In this document: piece by piece, positions 54,316 to 62,879 of the stretch
How positions within the stretch are numbered: the first letter of the stretch is position 1
Layout of the letters: every line of letters starts with the position of its first letter
Position numbers and translations under genes: made by a program
Assembly: GCF_028890115.1 (NCBI RefSeq)
Contig: NZ_JARCJD010000007.1
Span: 1-64,000, forward strand
Length of the DNA stretch: 64,000 nt
Direction: 5' to 3'
From: Phaeobacter sp. QD34_24
Lineage (GTDB): Bacteria; Pseudomonadota; Alphaproteobacteria; Rhodobacterales; Rhodobacteraceae
The notes under the pieces: generated by a model
The model's database searches: none
What the model was told of the DNA's origin: nothing
Seen by the model: only the letters and a program-made list of their open reading frames with translations

Positions 54316-55070
54316 GCTTTCAGATCCAGGACCTGAGCGTTTCTTATGGTAAAACAGCGATCATCCGCGCGCTCGATGATCACTGGCCGAAAGGGCAGCT
54401 GACCGCCCTGATCGGCTGCAATGGCGCAGGTAAATCAACCCTGCTGCGCGCCCTGGCCGGTCTGTCCCCGATGCAGGGGCGCCTGTTCTTTTCGGGGCGC
54501 CCCCTTTCACCCGAGGATCAGCGCCGACAGGTTGCCTACATGCCGCAGGACACAAGCGCTCAGTCCTCTTTGACGGTGCTGGAGGTTGTGCTTCTGGGGC
54601 GGCTGGGGAACCTTGGTCTGCGGCTGCCCTCCGGTATGGCCGATGCGGCGATGACGGCGCTGGATACCTTCGGGCTGACCCAGCTGCATGACCGCCAGTT
54701 GGATGAGATCAGCGGCGGGCAGCGTCAGCTGGTGTTCCTGACGCAGGCCCTGTTTCGGCGTCCCAAGGTGCTGTTGTTGGACGAACCCACTGCTGCGCTT
54801 GACCTGCGCCATCAATTGCTGGTGCTTGAACGGCTGCGCCAGATCGCAAGCCAGAACGGAACCGTCATCGGCCTGGCCATGCACGACCTGAACATGGCTG
54901 CGCAATATGCTGATCGCTTCATTGGCCTGAGCGGCGGAGAGAAGATCGCCTCTGGCGCCACGACGGATGTGCTGACCTCGGACAACCTGCGCAGGATGTA
55001 TGGAATTGAAGCCAGGGTGACCCGGGACACCGCAGACAACGTACAGGTGCTGCCTTTGCGGGCTGTCTAG
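54312..55070 (+). CDS. FecE-type ABC transporter ATP-binding protein
   Basis: 252 residues: Walker A GCNGAGKST, Q-loop MPQDTSAQSSLTV, signature ISGGQRQLVFLTQAL, Walker B VLLLDEPTAALD and switch His in AMHDLNMAAQYAD. It energises import by the permease upstream, which it overlaps by 4 nt. The GTG at 54312 has AAAGGAGG at ideal spacing. The stop codon TAG is supplied by the 45-nt palindrome at 55067-55111. Confidence 0.93.
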   Translation: MSFQIQDLSVSYGKTAIIRALDDHWPKGQLTALIGCNGAGKSTLLRALAGLSPMQGRLFFSGRPLSPEDQRRQVAYMPQDTSAQSSLTVLEVVLLGRLGNLGLRLPSGMADAAMTALDTFGLTQLHDRQLDEISGGQRQLVFLTQALFRRPKVLLLDEPTAALDLRHQLLVLERLRQIASQNGTVIGLAMHDLNMAAQYADRFIGLSGGEKIASGATTDVLTSDNLRRMYGIEARVTRDTADNVQVLPLRAV

Positions 55071-55111
55071 CAACTGTATTTTTCAGGCGGCCTGAAAAAT
55101 ACAGTTGCTAG
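55067..55111. repeat. 45-nt perfect palindromic repeat, copy 2, supplying a stop codon
   Basis: Two 22-nt arms (CTAGCAACTGTATTTTTCAG plus GC, and its exact reverse complement) flank a single central G. TAG at 55068-55070 is the stop codon of the ATPase gene. It lies between convergent genes. The right arm is identical to that of 20747-20791. The A/T runs inside the arms would give U-rich RNA on either strand, consistent with a bidirectional terminator. Confidence 0.9.
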
Positions 55112-55136
55112 GATCAACGGATCCCGAGACCAGGGA

Positions 55137-55607
55137 TCAGTCCTGGAATACGGCCAGGCCCAGCCATTCAGCGACGAGCGCGGGCGTTTCTTCGCCCTCG
55201 ATTTCGATTGTCAGAATATTGGTCCGCAGGAGTTCCCGCTCGTTTCGGGCTTTGATCTCTTTCAGGACAAATCGCCCACGGACCCGTGATCCGGCTTTGA
55301 CCGGGTTCAGAAACCGCAGCTTGTTCAGCCCGTAGTTGACGCTCATCACCTGCCCTTCGAGCGTTTCAAAGCAGTCGTAGGCAAAACGGCTGGCAAGCGA
55401 GAGGGTCAGAAAACCATGGGCGATGGTGGTGCCGAACGGCGACTCTGCGGCCGCGCGCTCCGGGTCGGTGTGAATCCATTGTTGATCATGCGTCGCATCG
55501 GCGAAGCTGTCGATCATGGCTTGATCCACGGTAATCCAGTTGGATACGCCGACTTCACGGCCAATCAGGGCTTCGGCGTTTGCCAGGGCGTTTTGCAGGG
55601 CGGTCAT
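55137..55607 (-). CDS. MaoC-family (R)-hydratase-like dehydratase
   Basis: 156 residues of the hotdog-fold MaoC/NodN type. The active-site region reads SFADATHDQQWIHTDPERAAAESPFGTTIAHGFLTLSL, with Asp and His at the expected places. NYGLNKLRFLNPVKAGSRVRG follows. These enzymes hydrate enoyl-CoA or enoyl-ACP. Neighbouring SDR and Liv-type transporter genes suggest a catabolic acyl-CoA context. Confidence 0.88.
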   Translation of the reverse strand: MTALQNALANAEALIGREVGVSNWITVDQAMIDSFADATHDQQWIHTDPERAAAESPFGTTIAHGFLTLSLASRFAYDCFETLEGQVMSVNYGLNKLRFLNPVKAGSRVRGRFVLKEIKARNERELLRTNILTIEIEGEETPALVAEWLGLAVFQD

Positions 55608-55621
55608 TCAAGGGCCTCCTA

Positions 55622-55651
55622 GTGTCTGAATGCGAAGTGTCTGAATGCGAA
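55622..55651. repeat. 15-nt tandem repeat, two exact units
   Basis: GTGTCTGAATGCGAA occurs twice back to back, starting 14 nt upstream of the MaoC-type gene. Confidence 0.8.
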
Positions 55652-55716
55652 ACGGTCGGGCCGGTCCAACTGGTCGAGATCGCCAATGATCTGGATGTCG
55701 CAAATGCTCGGATCGA

Positions 55717-55761
55717 CGGCTCGAATGTGGACCGGTTGAATGCGGACAGGTTGAATGCGGA
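55717..55761. repeat. 15-nt tandem repeat, three units
   Basis: CGGCTCGAATGTGGA, CCGGTTGAATGCGGA and CAGGTTGAATGCGGA follow in order. They share GAATGYG with the units at 55622-55651. Confidence 0.8.
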
Positions 55762-56153
55762 CTGGGATTTCGCGCTCGGTAAGTTCAGGTGATGGGATTT
55801 GATCCTTTTGAAGAGAGACCAGCGGGGATGATGCGCGGCATGGTTTTCATTTGAGACACTCAAGCGTTGGCATGACATGCCTTGGATGCGGTCACGAGGT
55901 CAGACAATACGGCTTGTCAGCCGAATAGCGAGATGTAATTTTACATAGCGGAACAAAAACCTGCAGGACAGCGGCAAGGTACTCAGTAGAACTTCGCATT
56001 CTTGGGTGGACGATCGCCGACTAAAGACCTGACATTCGAGTGGGTTGGACCGGAAGGATGAGGCGCAGGTGCTTTGCTTTCTGAGGAAATCCCGAAACGC
56101 CACGGCATCAATGAGTTGAGCATGCCAAACAATTTCGAAAGAGCGATGAAACC

Positions 56154-57089
56154 ATGACAAGCAAAGACATCAGATTTGACGGCCGCGTGGCCATCGTAAC
56201 AGGCGCGGGCACGGGGCTGGGCCGCTCCCACGCGCTGGGGCTGGCTGCACGTGGCGCAAAGGTGATGGTGAACGATCTGGGCGTGGGCCGCGACGGGCAG
56301 GGCGCCTCCTCCGAGGCGGCCGAGGCCGTGGTCGAGGAGATCCGCGCCGCAGGTGGCGAAGCGCTATCGCACGGCACGGATGTGTCTGATGCGGCGGGCG
56401 TCACAGATATGGTGGCCAAGGTCATGGACGCCTGGGGGCGCATCGACATCCTTGTGAACAATGCCGGCATCCTGCGCGACAAGACCTTTGCCAAGATGGA
56501 GATGGACGATTTCCGCAAGGTGGTGGATGTGCATCTGATCGGGTCGACCCTTGTCACCCGTGCCTGTTGGCCGATCATGCGCGAGCAGAATTACGGGCGG
56601 GTGGTTCTGACATCCTCGGCATCGGGGATCTTTGGCAACTTTGGTCAGTCAAACTACGGCGCGGCCAAGGCGGCGATGGTCGGGCTGATGAACGTGTTGC
56701 ACCTGGAAGGCGCCCGCAACAACATCCGTGTGAACACCCTGGCTCCGACGGCCGCGACGCGCATGACCGCAGAGTTGATGCCCGCAGATGCGCAGGCCCT
56801 GCTGGCGCCTGAAACCATCACGCCCGGTCTGCTCTACCTGGTCAGCGAAGACGCCCCGAGCAAGATGATCCTGGGGGCCGGTGCTGGGAGCTACGCGCAG
56901 ATCCGGGTCTACGAGACGCCGGGGATTACTCTGCAGGACGCCGAGAATACGCCGGAAGCGGTGGCGGCGCAGCTTGGCCAGATCAGCGACCCGGCAGGGC
57001 AGGAAGAATTGGGTGATGCATTCAGCCAGACCAAGAAATACGTCTCCAATGCTGCGCAGGCCCGGGGGCTGAAGCTGGATTGGTCCTGA
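56154..57089 (+). CDS. SDR-family oxidoreductase, MFE-2 dehydrogenase-like, 311 aa
   Basis: NAD(P)-binding motif TGAGTGLGRSHALGLA, NNAGILRDKTF, catalytic Ser in SSASGIFGNFGQ and YGAAK. The MVNDLGVGRDGQG loop and the C-terminal extension (about 235-311) match the 3-hydroxyacyl-CoA dehydrogenase part of peroxisomal multifunctional enzyme type 2. A 3-hydroxyacyl-CoA dehydrogenase role beside the MaoC hydratase would complete two steps of a beta-oxidation-like sequence; this is inference. Confidence 0.9.
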   Translation: MTSKDIRFDGRVAIVTGAGTGLGRSHALGLAARGAKVMVNDLGVGRDGQGASSEAAEAVVEEIRAAGGEALSHGTDVSDAAGVTDMVAKVMDAWGRIDILVNNAGILRDKTFAKMEMDDFRKVVDVHLIGSTLVTRACWPIMREQNYGRVVLTSSASGIFGNFGQSNYGAAKAAMVGLMNVLHLEGARNNIRVNTLAPTAATRMTAELMPADAQALLAPETITPGLLYLVSEDAPSKMILGAGAGSYAQIRVYETPGITLQDAENTPEAVAAQLGQISDPAGQEELGDAFSQTKKYVSNAAQARGLKLDWS

Positions 57090-57784
57090 CCCCGACGGGA
57101 GATGGCCCGGGCGCGACGCTCTTGTCGCCGCCCGTGCCCATGGACACTGGCGGGCGCAGGCAACTGGGCTTTTGGGCTCCGCTATTTTGCCTCCTGTGGC
57201 ATGAATGAGTCCTGAGCCTAGGCGTGACGGGTCTTGAGAAAAGAGAAACAGCCCCCAGAATTTCCGTGCGGCGTGCTGGTCGCTGCGGTCAAGAGATTAA
57301 GTATTCGTACATTTGAATGGCAGCAGTGCCGTCAGGCAGAATCGCGGAAATCGGTTCTGCACAGTGGAATTCGATTTTCACCCTAAAAGCGCTTCAGAGC
57401 GCGCTTGCGGCCTTCATACAGGCCGACCGACGATCGCCATCATGAAACCCACACGGGGTGGAGCATTTTGGGGAGGGTGTGAAAGCCGAGGTGAAACATG
57501 CCGTATAAAACCTGGATATCTTATAAAAATGATTTAAAAGCAATTGATTAGATCTATTTTGGCGCGTTGCTGTTCTCGCCTTTATATGGCTGAGCACAGG
57601 AAGGCTGCACGCGGGCCAGTGCGCAAAATGACGTTACGACATTTGGGGCCTGAGCGGCTGCGCCAGACAAGACTGGAGCGGCAAACGCTTGACTTTAATC
57701 GGGGCTATGCAACGCTGAGCGGGCAGAGTTCGAACAATAAGGCACAAGTTCAACTTTTTCGAACTCTCATTGGGAGGAAGAAAA
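57090..57784. other. about 695-nt intergenic region upstream of livK
   Basis: No gene is supported. The AT-rich part (57480-57590) is the likely promoter zone for the liv operon, but no clear -35/-10 pair stands out. Near the gene is a palindrome GTTCGAAC (57728-57735) with related GTTCAAC and TTCGAAC downstream, possible operator elements. GGGAGGAAG precedes livK. Confidence 0.5.
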
Positions 57785-59029
57785 ATGAAAACAATTATGA
57801 AACTCGGCGCCACGGCAGCCTTGTCGCTAGCGCTTGGCACAACGGCTGCGCTTGCTGAAAACGTGAAGATCGCCTTTATCGATCCGCTGTCGGGCCCCTT
57901 TGCCTCGACAGGGATTAACGGGCTGCATCAGTATGAATTCGCGGCTGAAGCACTGGTCAATGCCAATGGCGGGGTTCTGGGAGGACAGAACTTCGAGATC
58001 GTGGCATTTGACAACAAGATCAGCCCGAAAGAATCCCTGATCCAGTTGCAGGTCGCGATCGACCAGGGGATCCGCTTCATTGCACAGGGCAACAGTTCCG
58101 GTGTGGCAAACGCGCTGACCGAAGCGATCAACAAGCACAACCGTCGCAACCCCGACGACCGGGTTCTGTTCCTGAACTATTCCGCGGTCGACCCGGCACT
58201 GACAAACGACAAGTGCAACTTCTGGCACTTCCGTTTCGACGCCAATGCCGACATCAAGATGGACGCTCTGACCGACGTGATCGCGGCCAGCCAGGACATC
58301 AACAAGGTCTACATCATCGGCCAGGACTACAGCTTCGGCAAAGCGGTTGCCGCCGCCGCGGTGCGTTTCCTCACCGAGAAGCGCCCCGACATCGAGATCG
58401 TCGGCAACGAATTGCACCCGATCGGCAAGGTGAAGGACTTCACCCCCTATGCCCGCAAGATCGTCGCCTCCGAAGCGGATGCGGTCATCACCGGCAACTG
58501 GGGCTCTGACATGCTGAACCTCGGCAAGTCGGTCATCGAGAACGGCTTCGAAGGCCCGATCTTCACCTACTACGCTGCTGCTGACGGCATCACCGCCGCC
58601 TTTGGCGAAACCGGCAAGGGCTCGCTGCGCCTGGTCTCCGAAGGCCCGCTGAACCCGATCGCGTCCGATCGTGCGGCGGCCTATGTCGATGCCTTCAAGG
58701 CCAAGTACCCTGATGGCAACGTCAGCCAGGCCCGTATCACCAACGTGATCGAGATGCTGGCAAAAGCCATCAACGAGGCAGGCAGCGCCACCGACGTGGT
58801 TGCCATCGGCACCGCGCTGGAAGGCATGGAGCACGAAAGCCTCTGGGGCGGCACCATCAAGATGCGTCCCCAGGATCACCAGGCGATCCAGGACGTGCAT
58901 ATCTTCGCGCATACGGACGAGAACGTGAAGTTCGACTACGACAACTCGGGCTACGGCATGGTTGTCGAGAACACCGTCGCCATGGCGTCGGCCGACTCGC
59001 CAACCAGCTGCAAGATGGAACGGCCGTAA
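57785..59029 (+). CDS. livK: branched-chain amino acid-type ABC transporter substrate-binding protein
   Basis: 414 residues with a Sec signal (MKLGATAALSLALGTTAALA) and the class I leucine-binding fold: VKIAFIDPLSGPFASTGINGLHQYEF, ARKIVASEADAVITGNWGSD and GTALEGMEHESLWGGTIKMRPQDHQ. In Roseobacters such proteins bind diverse substrates, so amino acids are only the default guess; adjacent SDR and MaoC genes suggest a carboxylate or acyl compound. It is first in livKHMGF and is followed by a terminator hairpin. Confidence 0.9.
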   Translation: MKTIMKLGATAALSLALGTTAALAENVKIAFIDPLSGPFASTGINGLHQYEFAAEALVNANGGVLGGQNFEIVAFDNKISPKESLIQLQVAIDQGIRFIAQGNSSGVANALTEAINKHNRRNPDDRVLFLNYSAVDPALTNDKCNFWHFRFDANADIKMDALTDVIAASQDINKVYIIGQDYSFGKAVAAAAVRFLTEKRPDIEIVGNELHPIGKVKDFTPYARKIVASEADAVITGNWGSDMLNLGKSVIENGFEGPIFTYYAAADGITAAFGETGKGSLRLVSEGPLNPIASDRAAAYVDAFKAKYPDGNVSQARITNVIEMLAKAINEAGSATDVVAIGTALEGMEHESLWGGTIKMRPQDHQAIQDVHIFAHTDENVKFDYDNSGYGMVVENTVAMASADSPTSCKMERP

Positions 59030-59043
59030 GGCCCCTGTTCCCA

Positions 59044-59081
59044 CCCTCCGCGCCTGAAACCCGGCGCGGAGGGATTTTCTT
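59044..59081 (+). terminator. internal terminator between livK and livH
   Basis: CCCTCCGCGCC (59044-59054) and GGCGCGGAGGG (59063-59073) form an 11-bp stem around TGAAACCC, followed by ATTTTCTT. Partial termination here would give more binding protein than membrane components. Confidence 0.85.
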
Positions 59082-59121
59082 GCCAAAAAAATACAATACC
59101 TGACTGCGGGGAGATTGAGGC

Positions 59122-60078
59122 ATGGACCTCATATTGGTGAATCTTATCGACGGGTTGGTGACGGGGCTATTGCTGTTCATGCTCTCGGCCGGCCTGACGC
59201 TGATCTTTTCGATGATGGGCGTGCTGAACTTTGCCCATGCCAGCTTTTACATGCTGGGCGCATATTTCGCTTACCAGATAAGCACTTACGTCGGTTTCTG
59301 GATGGGGCTGCTGATTGCTCCGCCGATTGTCGGATTGGTGGGGGCAGCGGTGGAACGCTACGGCTTGCGCCGGGTGCACCAATACGGCCACGTTCCGGAG
59401 TTGATCTTCACCTTCGGCCTGGCGCTGCTCATCGAGGAACTGGTCAAATTCATCTGGGGCAATGACCAGATTCCGTATCAGATTCCGGAGATCCTGGAAG
59501 GCGCGGCCTTCTCGATCTCGAGCTATGACATCCCGGCCTACAAGGTCTTCATGATCTTCCTGTCGCTGGCGATTTTCCTGGGTCTTCTCTACGTGCTGAC
59601 CCGGACGCGCGTCGGCATGATCATCCAGGCCGCGCTGAGCTATCCGCGCACGGTCGAGGCGCTCGGCCACAACGTGCCGCTGGTTTTCATGGGTGTTTTC
59701 GGCGTCGGCACGGCGCTGGCAGGCGTGGCCGGTGTGATCGCCGGTCCGGTGCTGTCAACCTTCCCCGGCATGGCCGTGGTGCTTGGTTCAATCGTCTTCG
59801 TGACCATCGTGATCGGTGGCCTGGGCAGCCTGGGCGGTGCCTTGGTCGCGGCCTTGATCATCGGCTGGCTGACCACCTTCGCCAAGGCCTACAACGTCCG
59901 GATGGAGGACATCCTGACCGGGCTTGGCTTTAACAAGCCCGATCCGATCTGGGACAGCGCCTGGCGCGATCTCTGGACCCTCACCTCGCCGCAGATTGCC
60001 GACATCCTGCCGTACCTTCTGATGGTGCTGATCCTGGTGTTCCGGCCCTACGGCCTGTTCGGAAAGCGTGACGTATGA
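59122..60078 (+). CDS. livH: branched-chain amino acid-type ABC permease LivH
   Basis: 318 residues with eight to nine membrane helices. Family features are LVNLIDGLVTGLLLFMLSAGLTLIFSMMGVLNFAHASFYMLGAY at the N-terminus (in parts) and VLGSIVFVTIVIGGLGSLGGALVAALIIG later. It forms the inner-membrane channel with LivM, whose start it overlaps by 4 nt. Its own start follows the internal terminator. Confidence 0.93.
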   Translation: MDLILVNLIDGLVTGLLLFMLSAGLTLIFSMMGVLNFAHASFYMLGAYFAYQISTYVGFWMGLLIAPPIVGLVGAAVERYGLRRVHQYGHVPELIFTFGLALLIEELVKFIWGNDQIPYQIPEILEGAAFSISSYDIPAYKVFMIFLSLAIFLGLLYVLTRTRVGMIIQAALSYPRTVEALGHNVPLVFMGVFGVGTALAGVAGVIAGPVLSTFPGMAVVLGSIVFVTIVIGGLGSLGGALVAALIIGWLTTFAKAYNVRMEDILTGLGFNKPDPIWDSAWRDLWTLTSPQIADILPYLLMVLILVFRPYGLFGKRDV

Positions 60079-61358
60079 CCGATACTGCACAGACTTCTCA
60101 GGCGCGCGCCCAGGGCGGCGTGACCCTCTCTGCGGCGCTGCCGTGGATCATCGCGGGGCTGTTCCTTCTGGTGATGCCCTTCATCTTTCAATCCAACAGC
60201 GCCATCACCATCATGAACCAGATGGCGATCACCATCATCTTCGCGCTCAGCTACAACATGTTGCTGGGACAGGGCGGGATGCTGTCCTTTGGCCATGCCG
60301 TTTACATGGGCGTGGGCGGTTTCCTCTGTGTTCACATCATGAACTGGGAGATCTTCGGTTCGCTGCCCCTGCCGATCCTGCCGATTTTCGGAGGCATTTT
60401 CGGGCTGATCCTGGCGCTGATCGTCGGCTCCTTCTCGACCCGCAAGGCGGGCACGGTCTTTGCCATGATCTCGCTCGGTGTCGGTGAGTTGATCGCCGCC
60501 TGTTCCGTCATCATCGTCGTCTTCTTCGGCGGTGAGGAGGGCATTTCAGGCGACCGGACCTATGGTCTGCCCTTCTTCGGCATCGAGTTCCTCACTCAGA
60601 TCGAGGTCTACTACCTGATCGCCTTCTGGCTGCTGGTGTCGGCGCTGTTGATGTACCTGTTTTCGCGCACCCCGATCGGTCGCATGGCCAACGCGGTGCG
60701 GGACAACCCCGAACGGGCCGAATTCCTCGGCTACTCGGCGCGCTGGGTGCGGTTCTACTCCTTCATCGCCGCGGGCTTTTTCGCAGGCATTGCCGGTGGA
60801 TTGTTTGCCATCAACTACGAGATCCTGACCGAGGAAAACCTGAACCTGCATACCTCGGGCTCGATCCTCTTGGTGACGTTCCTGGGGGGGGTGGGCTTCT
60901 TCTTCGGGCCGATCATCGGCGCGATCGTCTTTACCTTGCTGCAGACCGTTCTCAGCCTCGAAACCGAGCTTTGGGCCCTTTATGTCGGCGCCCTGTTCGT
61001 GGCCACGGTGATGTTTTTCCCCGGCGGCCTGTCCGGGGTGCTGATGATGCATGGGACGCCGATCAAGCTGGGCAAATGGCGCATGCTCGTGAAACCCTAC
61101 ATCAAGGTCCTGGTCCCCGCGGTGCTGTGCATCCTCGGTCTGGCCGGGTTCATCGAGCTGATGTTCCATGCCCGCCACGCAGCCATCGGTGAAAGCGAGA
61201 TGACCCTGTTCTGGACCACCTTTGACCATAGTAACCCGATGCCCTGGATTGTTTTTGCCGTCCTGGCCCTGGGGGGCTTCTGGCTTGCCCGCAAGGGAAG
61301 CCCGGAACTGACCGGGGCCTGGCATGAGGCAAACACCCCCGATGAGGTGAGCGAATGA
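60075..61358 (+). CDS. livM: branched-chain amino acid-type ABC permease LivM
   Basis: 427 residues with about ten helices. Features are LSYNMLLGQGGMLSFGHAVYMGVGGFLCVHI, the cytoplasmic loop RTPIGRMANAVRDNPERAEFLGYSARWVRFYSF that contacts the ATPase, and GSILLVTFLGGVGFFFGPIIGA. It is longer than E. coli LivM by a C-terminal segment with two extra hydrophobic stretches (about 335-415). Start and stop overlap the neighbours by 4 nt. Confidence 0.93.
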   Translation: MTDTAQTSQARAQGGVTLSAALPWIIAGLFLLVMPFIFQSNSAITIMNQMAITIIFALSYNMLLGQGGMLSFGHAVYMGVGGFLCVHIMNWEIFGSLPLPILPIFGGIFGLILALIVGSFSTRKAGTVFAMISLGVGELIAACSVIIVVFFGGEEGISGDRTYGLPFFGIEFLTQIEVYYLIAFWLLVSALLMYLFSRTPIGRMANAVRDNPERAEFLGYSARWVRFYSFIAAGFFAGIAGGLFAINYEILTEENLNLHTSGSILLVTFLGGVGFFFGPIIGAIVFTLLQTVLSLETELWALYVGALFVATVMFFPGGLSGVLMMHGTPIKLGKWRMLVKPYIKVLVPAVLCILGLAGFIELMFHARHAAIGESEMTLFWTTFDHSNPMPWIVFAVLALGGFWLARKGSPELTGAWHEANTPDEVSE

Positions 61359-62113
61359 CCACTGCCCTTGAAATTACCAACCTTCGCAAGAGCTTCGGTC
61401 AGACCGAGATCATTCGTGGCGTCAATCTTGAAATCAAGGATGACGAACGCCACGCGGTGATCGGCCCCAACGGGGCCGGCAAGTCCACGCTGTTCAACCT
61501 GATCACCGGACGGTTTCCGCAGACCGCAGGCGTCATCCAGCTGCATGGCAAGGATCTGTCGGGCAAAGCCCCTTATGAGATCAACCGCATGGGGCTCAGC
61601 CGGTCGTTCCAGATCACCAACATCTTTCCCAAGATGACGGTGTTCGAGAACGTGCGCTGTTCGCTTCTGTGGTCGCTGGGCTACAAGTACTCGTTCTGGA
61701 ACATGGTTTCCAAGTCGCGGGCCCTGAACGAGGGAGCCGAGGCGATCCTTGAACAGATCAACCTGACGGCGCGGCGTGATCTGCCCGCGGGGCTCTTGTC
61801 CTATGCAGAGCAGCGTGCGCTGGAAATCGGGATCACCATTGCCGGTGGCGCCGACGTGATCCTGCTGGACGAACCCACCGCCGGCATGAGCCACTCGGAA
61901 ACCGACTATATCGTTGAGCTGATCCGGAAGGTGACCGTGGGCAAGACCCTGGTCATGGTGGAGCATGACATGGGCGTGGTCTTCGGGCTTGCCGATAAGA
62001 TCTCGGTGCTCGTCTACGGTGAAATCATCGCAACCGGCGCCCCGGAAGAGGTGCGCGCCAACCCACGCGTGCAGGAGGCCTACCTGGGCGAGGCAATGGA
62101 GGCAGGGCACTGA
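61355..62113 (+). CDS. livG: branched-chain amino acid-type ABC ATP-binding protein LivG
   Basis: 252 residues. Walker [10 protein letters not shown], LivG-specific INRMGLSRSFQITNIFPKMTVFENVR, a degenerate signature LLSYAEQRALEIG (LSYAEQ instead of LSGGQ, common in LivG), Walker B VILLDEPTAGM and H-loop VEHDMGVVFGLADK. It works as a heterodimer with LivF, with which it shares one base at the stop/start. Confidence 0.93.
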   Translation: MTTALEITNLRKSFGQTEIIRGVNLEIKDDERHAVIGPNGAGKSTLFNLITGRFPQTAGVIQLHGKDLSGKAPYEINRMGLSRSFQITNIFPKMTVFENVRCSLLWSLGYKYSFWNMVSKSRALNEGAEAILEQINLTARRDLPAGLLSYAEQRALEIGITIAGGADVILLDEPTAGMSHSETDYIVELIRKVTVGKTLVMVEHDMGVVFGLADKISVLVYGEIIATGAPEEVRANPRVQEAYLGEAMEAGH

Positions 62114-62814
62114 TGCTGGAAGTCAATGACATGCACGCCTATTACGGCAAGTCACATATCCTTCAGGGCGTGAACATGAACATCCGGGAGGGCGAGATCG
62201 TCGCCCTTCTGGGCCGCAATGGCGTGGGGCGCTCGACCACCTGCAAGGCCATCATGGGGGAAGTGGAGCCTTCGGGTTCCGTCAAGTTCAAGGGCCAGGA
62301 AATCGCCGGTCGGAAGGCCTATGAGGTTGCCAACCTCGGCATCGGATACGTCCCCGAGAACCGGGACATCTTTCCCGGTCTGACCACCCGGCAGAACCTG
62401 ACCCTGGGGCTGAAGCCGGGCCAGAAGGATGGGCAGGGGCGTTGGTCGATGCAGAACATGTTCGACATGTTCGAGAACCTGGCGAACCGCGCCGATGTCG
62501 AGGCTTCGGTGCTTTCGGGTGGAGAACAGCAGATGCTGACCATGTGCCGCACGCTGATGGGCGATCCGGATCTGGTGATGATCGACGAACCGACCGAAGG
62601 TCTGTCGCCGCAGATGGTGCAGCGGGTGGCAAGCCTGCTGCAGGAAATCGCCAAGCGTGGCATTGCCACCCTTTTGGTCGAGCAGAAGCTCTCCATCGCG
62701 CTTGATATCGCGCATCGGGTCTATGTCATGGGACATGGCCAGATGGTGTTCGAGGGCACGCCGGAAGAACTGCGGCAGCGCGACGATGTGCGCAAGGAGT
62801 GGCTGGAAGTGTGA
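62113..62814 (+). CDS. livF: branched-chain amino acid-type ABC ATP-binding protein LivF
   Basis: 233 residues, the usual LivF length. Signature VLSGGEQQMLTMCRTLM, Walker B LVMIDEPTEGLSP and an H-loop replaced by VEQKLSIALDIAHR (normal for LivF). The P-loop reads GRNGVGRSTT: the Walker A lysine is Arg. A related LivF subgroup with this change probably exists, so ATP use may be shifted rather than lost. A long hairpin follows at 62822-62856. Confidence 0.93.
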   Translation: MLEVNDMHAYYGKSHILQGVNMNIREGEIVALLGRNGVGRSTTCKAIMGEVEPSGSVKFKGQEIAGRKAYEVANLGIGYVPENRDIFPGLTTRQNLTLGLKPGQKDGQGRWSMQNMFDMFENLANRADVEASVLSGGEQQMLTMCRTLMGDPDLVMIDEPTEGLSPQMVQRVASLLQEIAKRGIATLLVEQKLSIALDIAHRVYVMGHGQMVFEGTPEELRQRDDVRKEWLEV

Positions 62815-62821
62815 TCCTTGC

Positions 62822-62856
62822 TGCGGCAGCGCCGACGATAGGCTGGCGCTGCCGCA
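62822..62856. terminator. strong hairpin between convergent livF and SDR genes
   Basis: TGCGGCAGCGCC (62822-62833) pairs fully with GGCGCTGCCGCA (62845-62856) around an 11-nt loop. There is no T-run on either side, so termination may need Rho or act by stabilising RNA ends. Confidence 0.65.
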
Positions 62857-62879
62857 AAGATCATCCAAATCGCAAGTGG

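Larger units (their letters stand above)
55608..56153. other. about 545-nt divergent intergenic region with 15-nt repeats
   Basis: No gene is supported. Two exact 15-nt units (GTGTCTGAATGCGAA) fill 55622-55651, and three related units around GAATGCGGA fill 55717-55761. The right half (55870-56150) is less GC-rich and presumably holds the promoter of the SDR gene at 56154. Confidence 0.55.

Noticed and set aside
55580-55792. Small protein with five-residue repeats (VSECE, RLNAD)
   Set aside because: The peptide periodicity follows directly from the 15-nt DNA repeat; no ribosome-binding site, and the frame overlaps the start of the MaoC-type gene.
57728-57763. LexA box upstream of livK from GTTC motifs
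   Set aside because: The GTTC spacing is 20 nt, not 11; kept only as possible operator elements.
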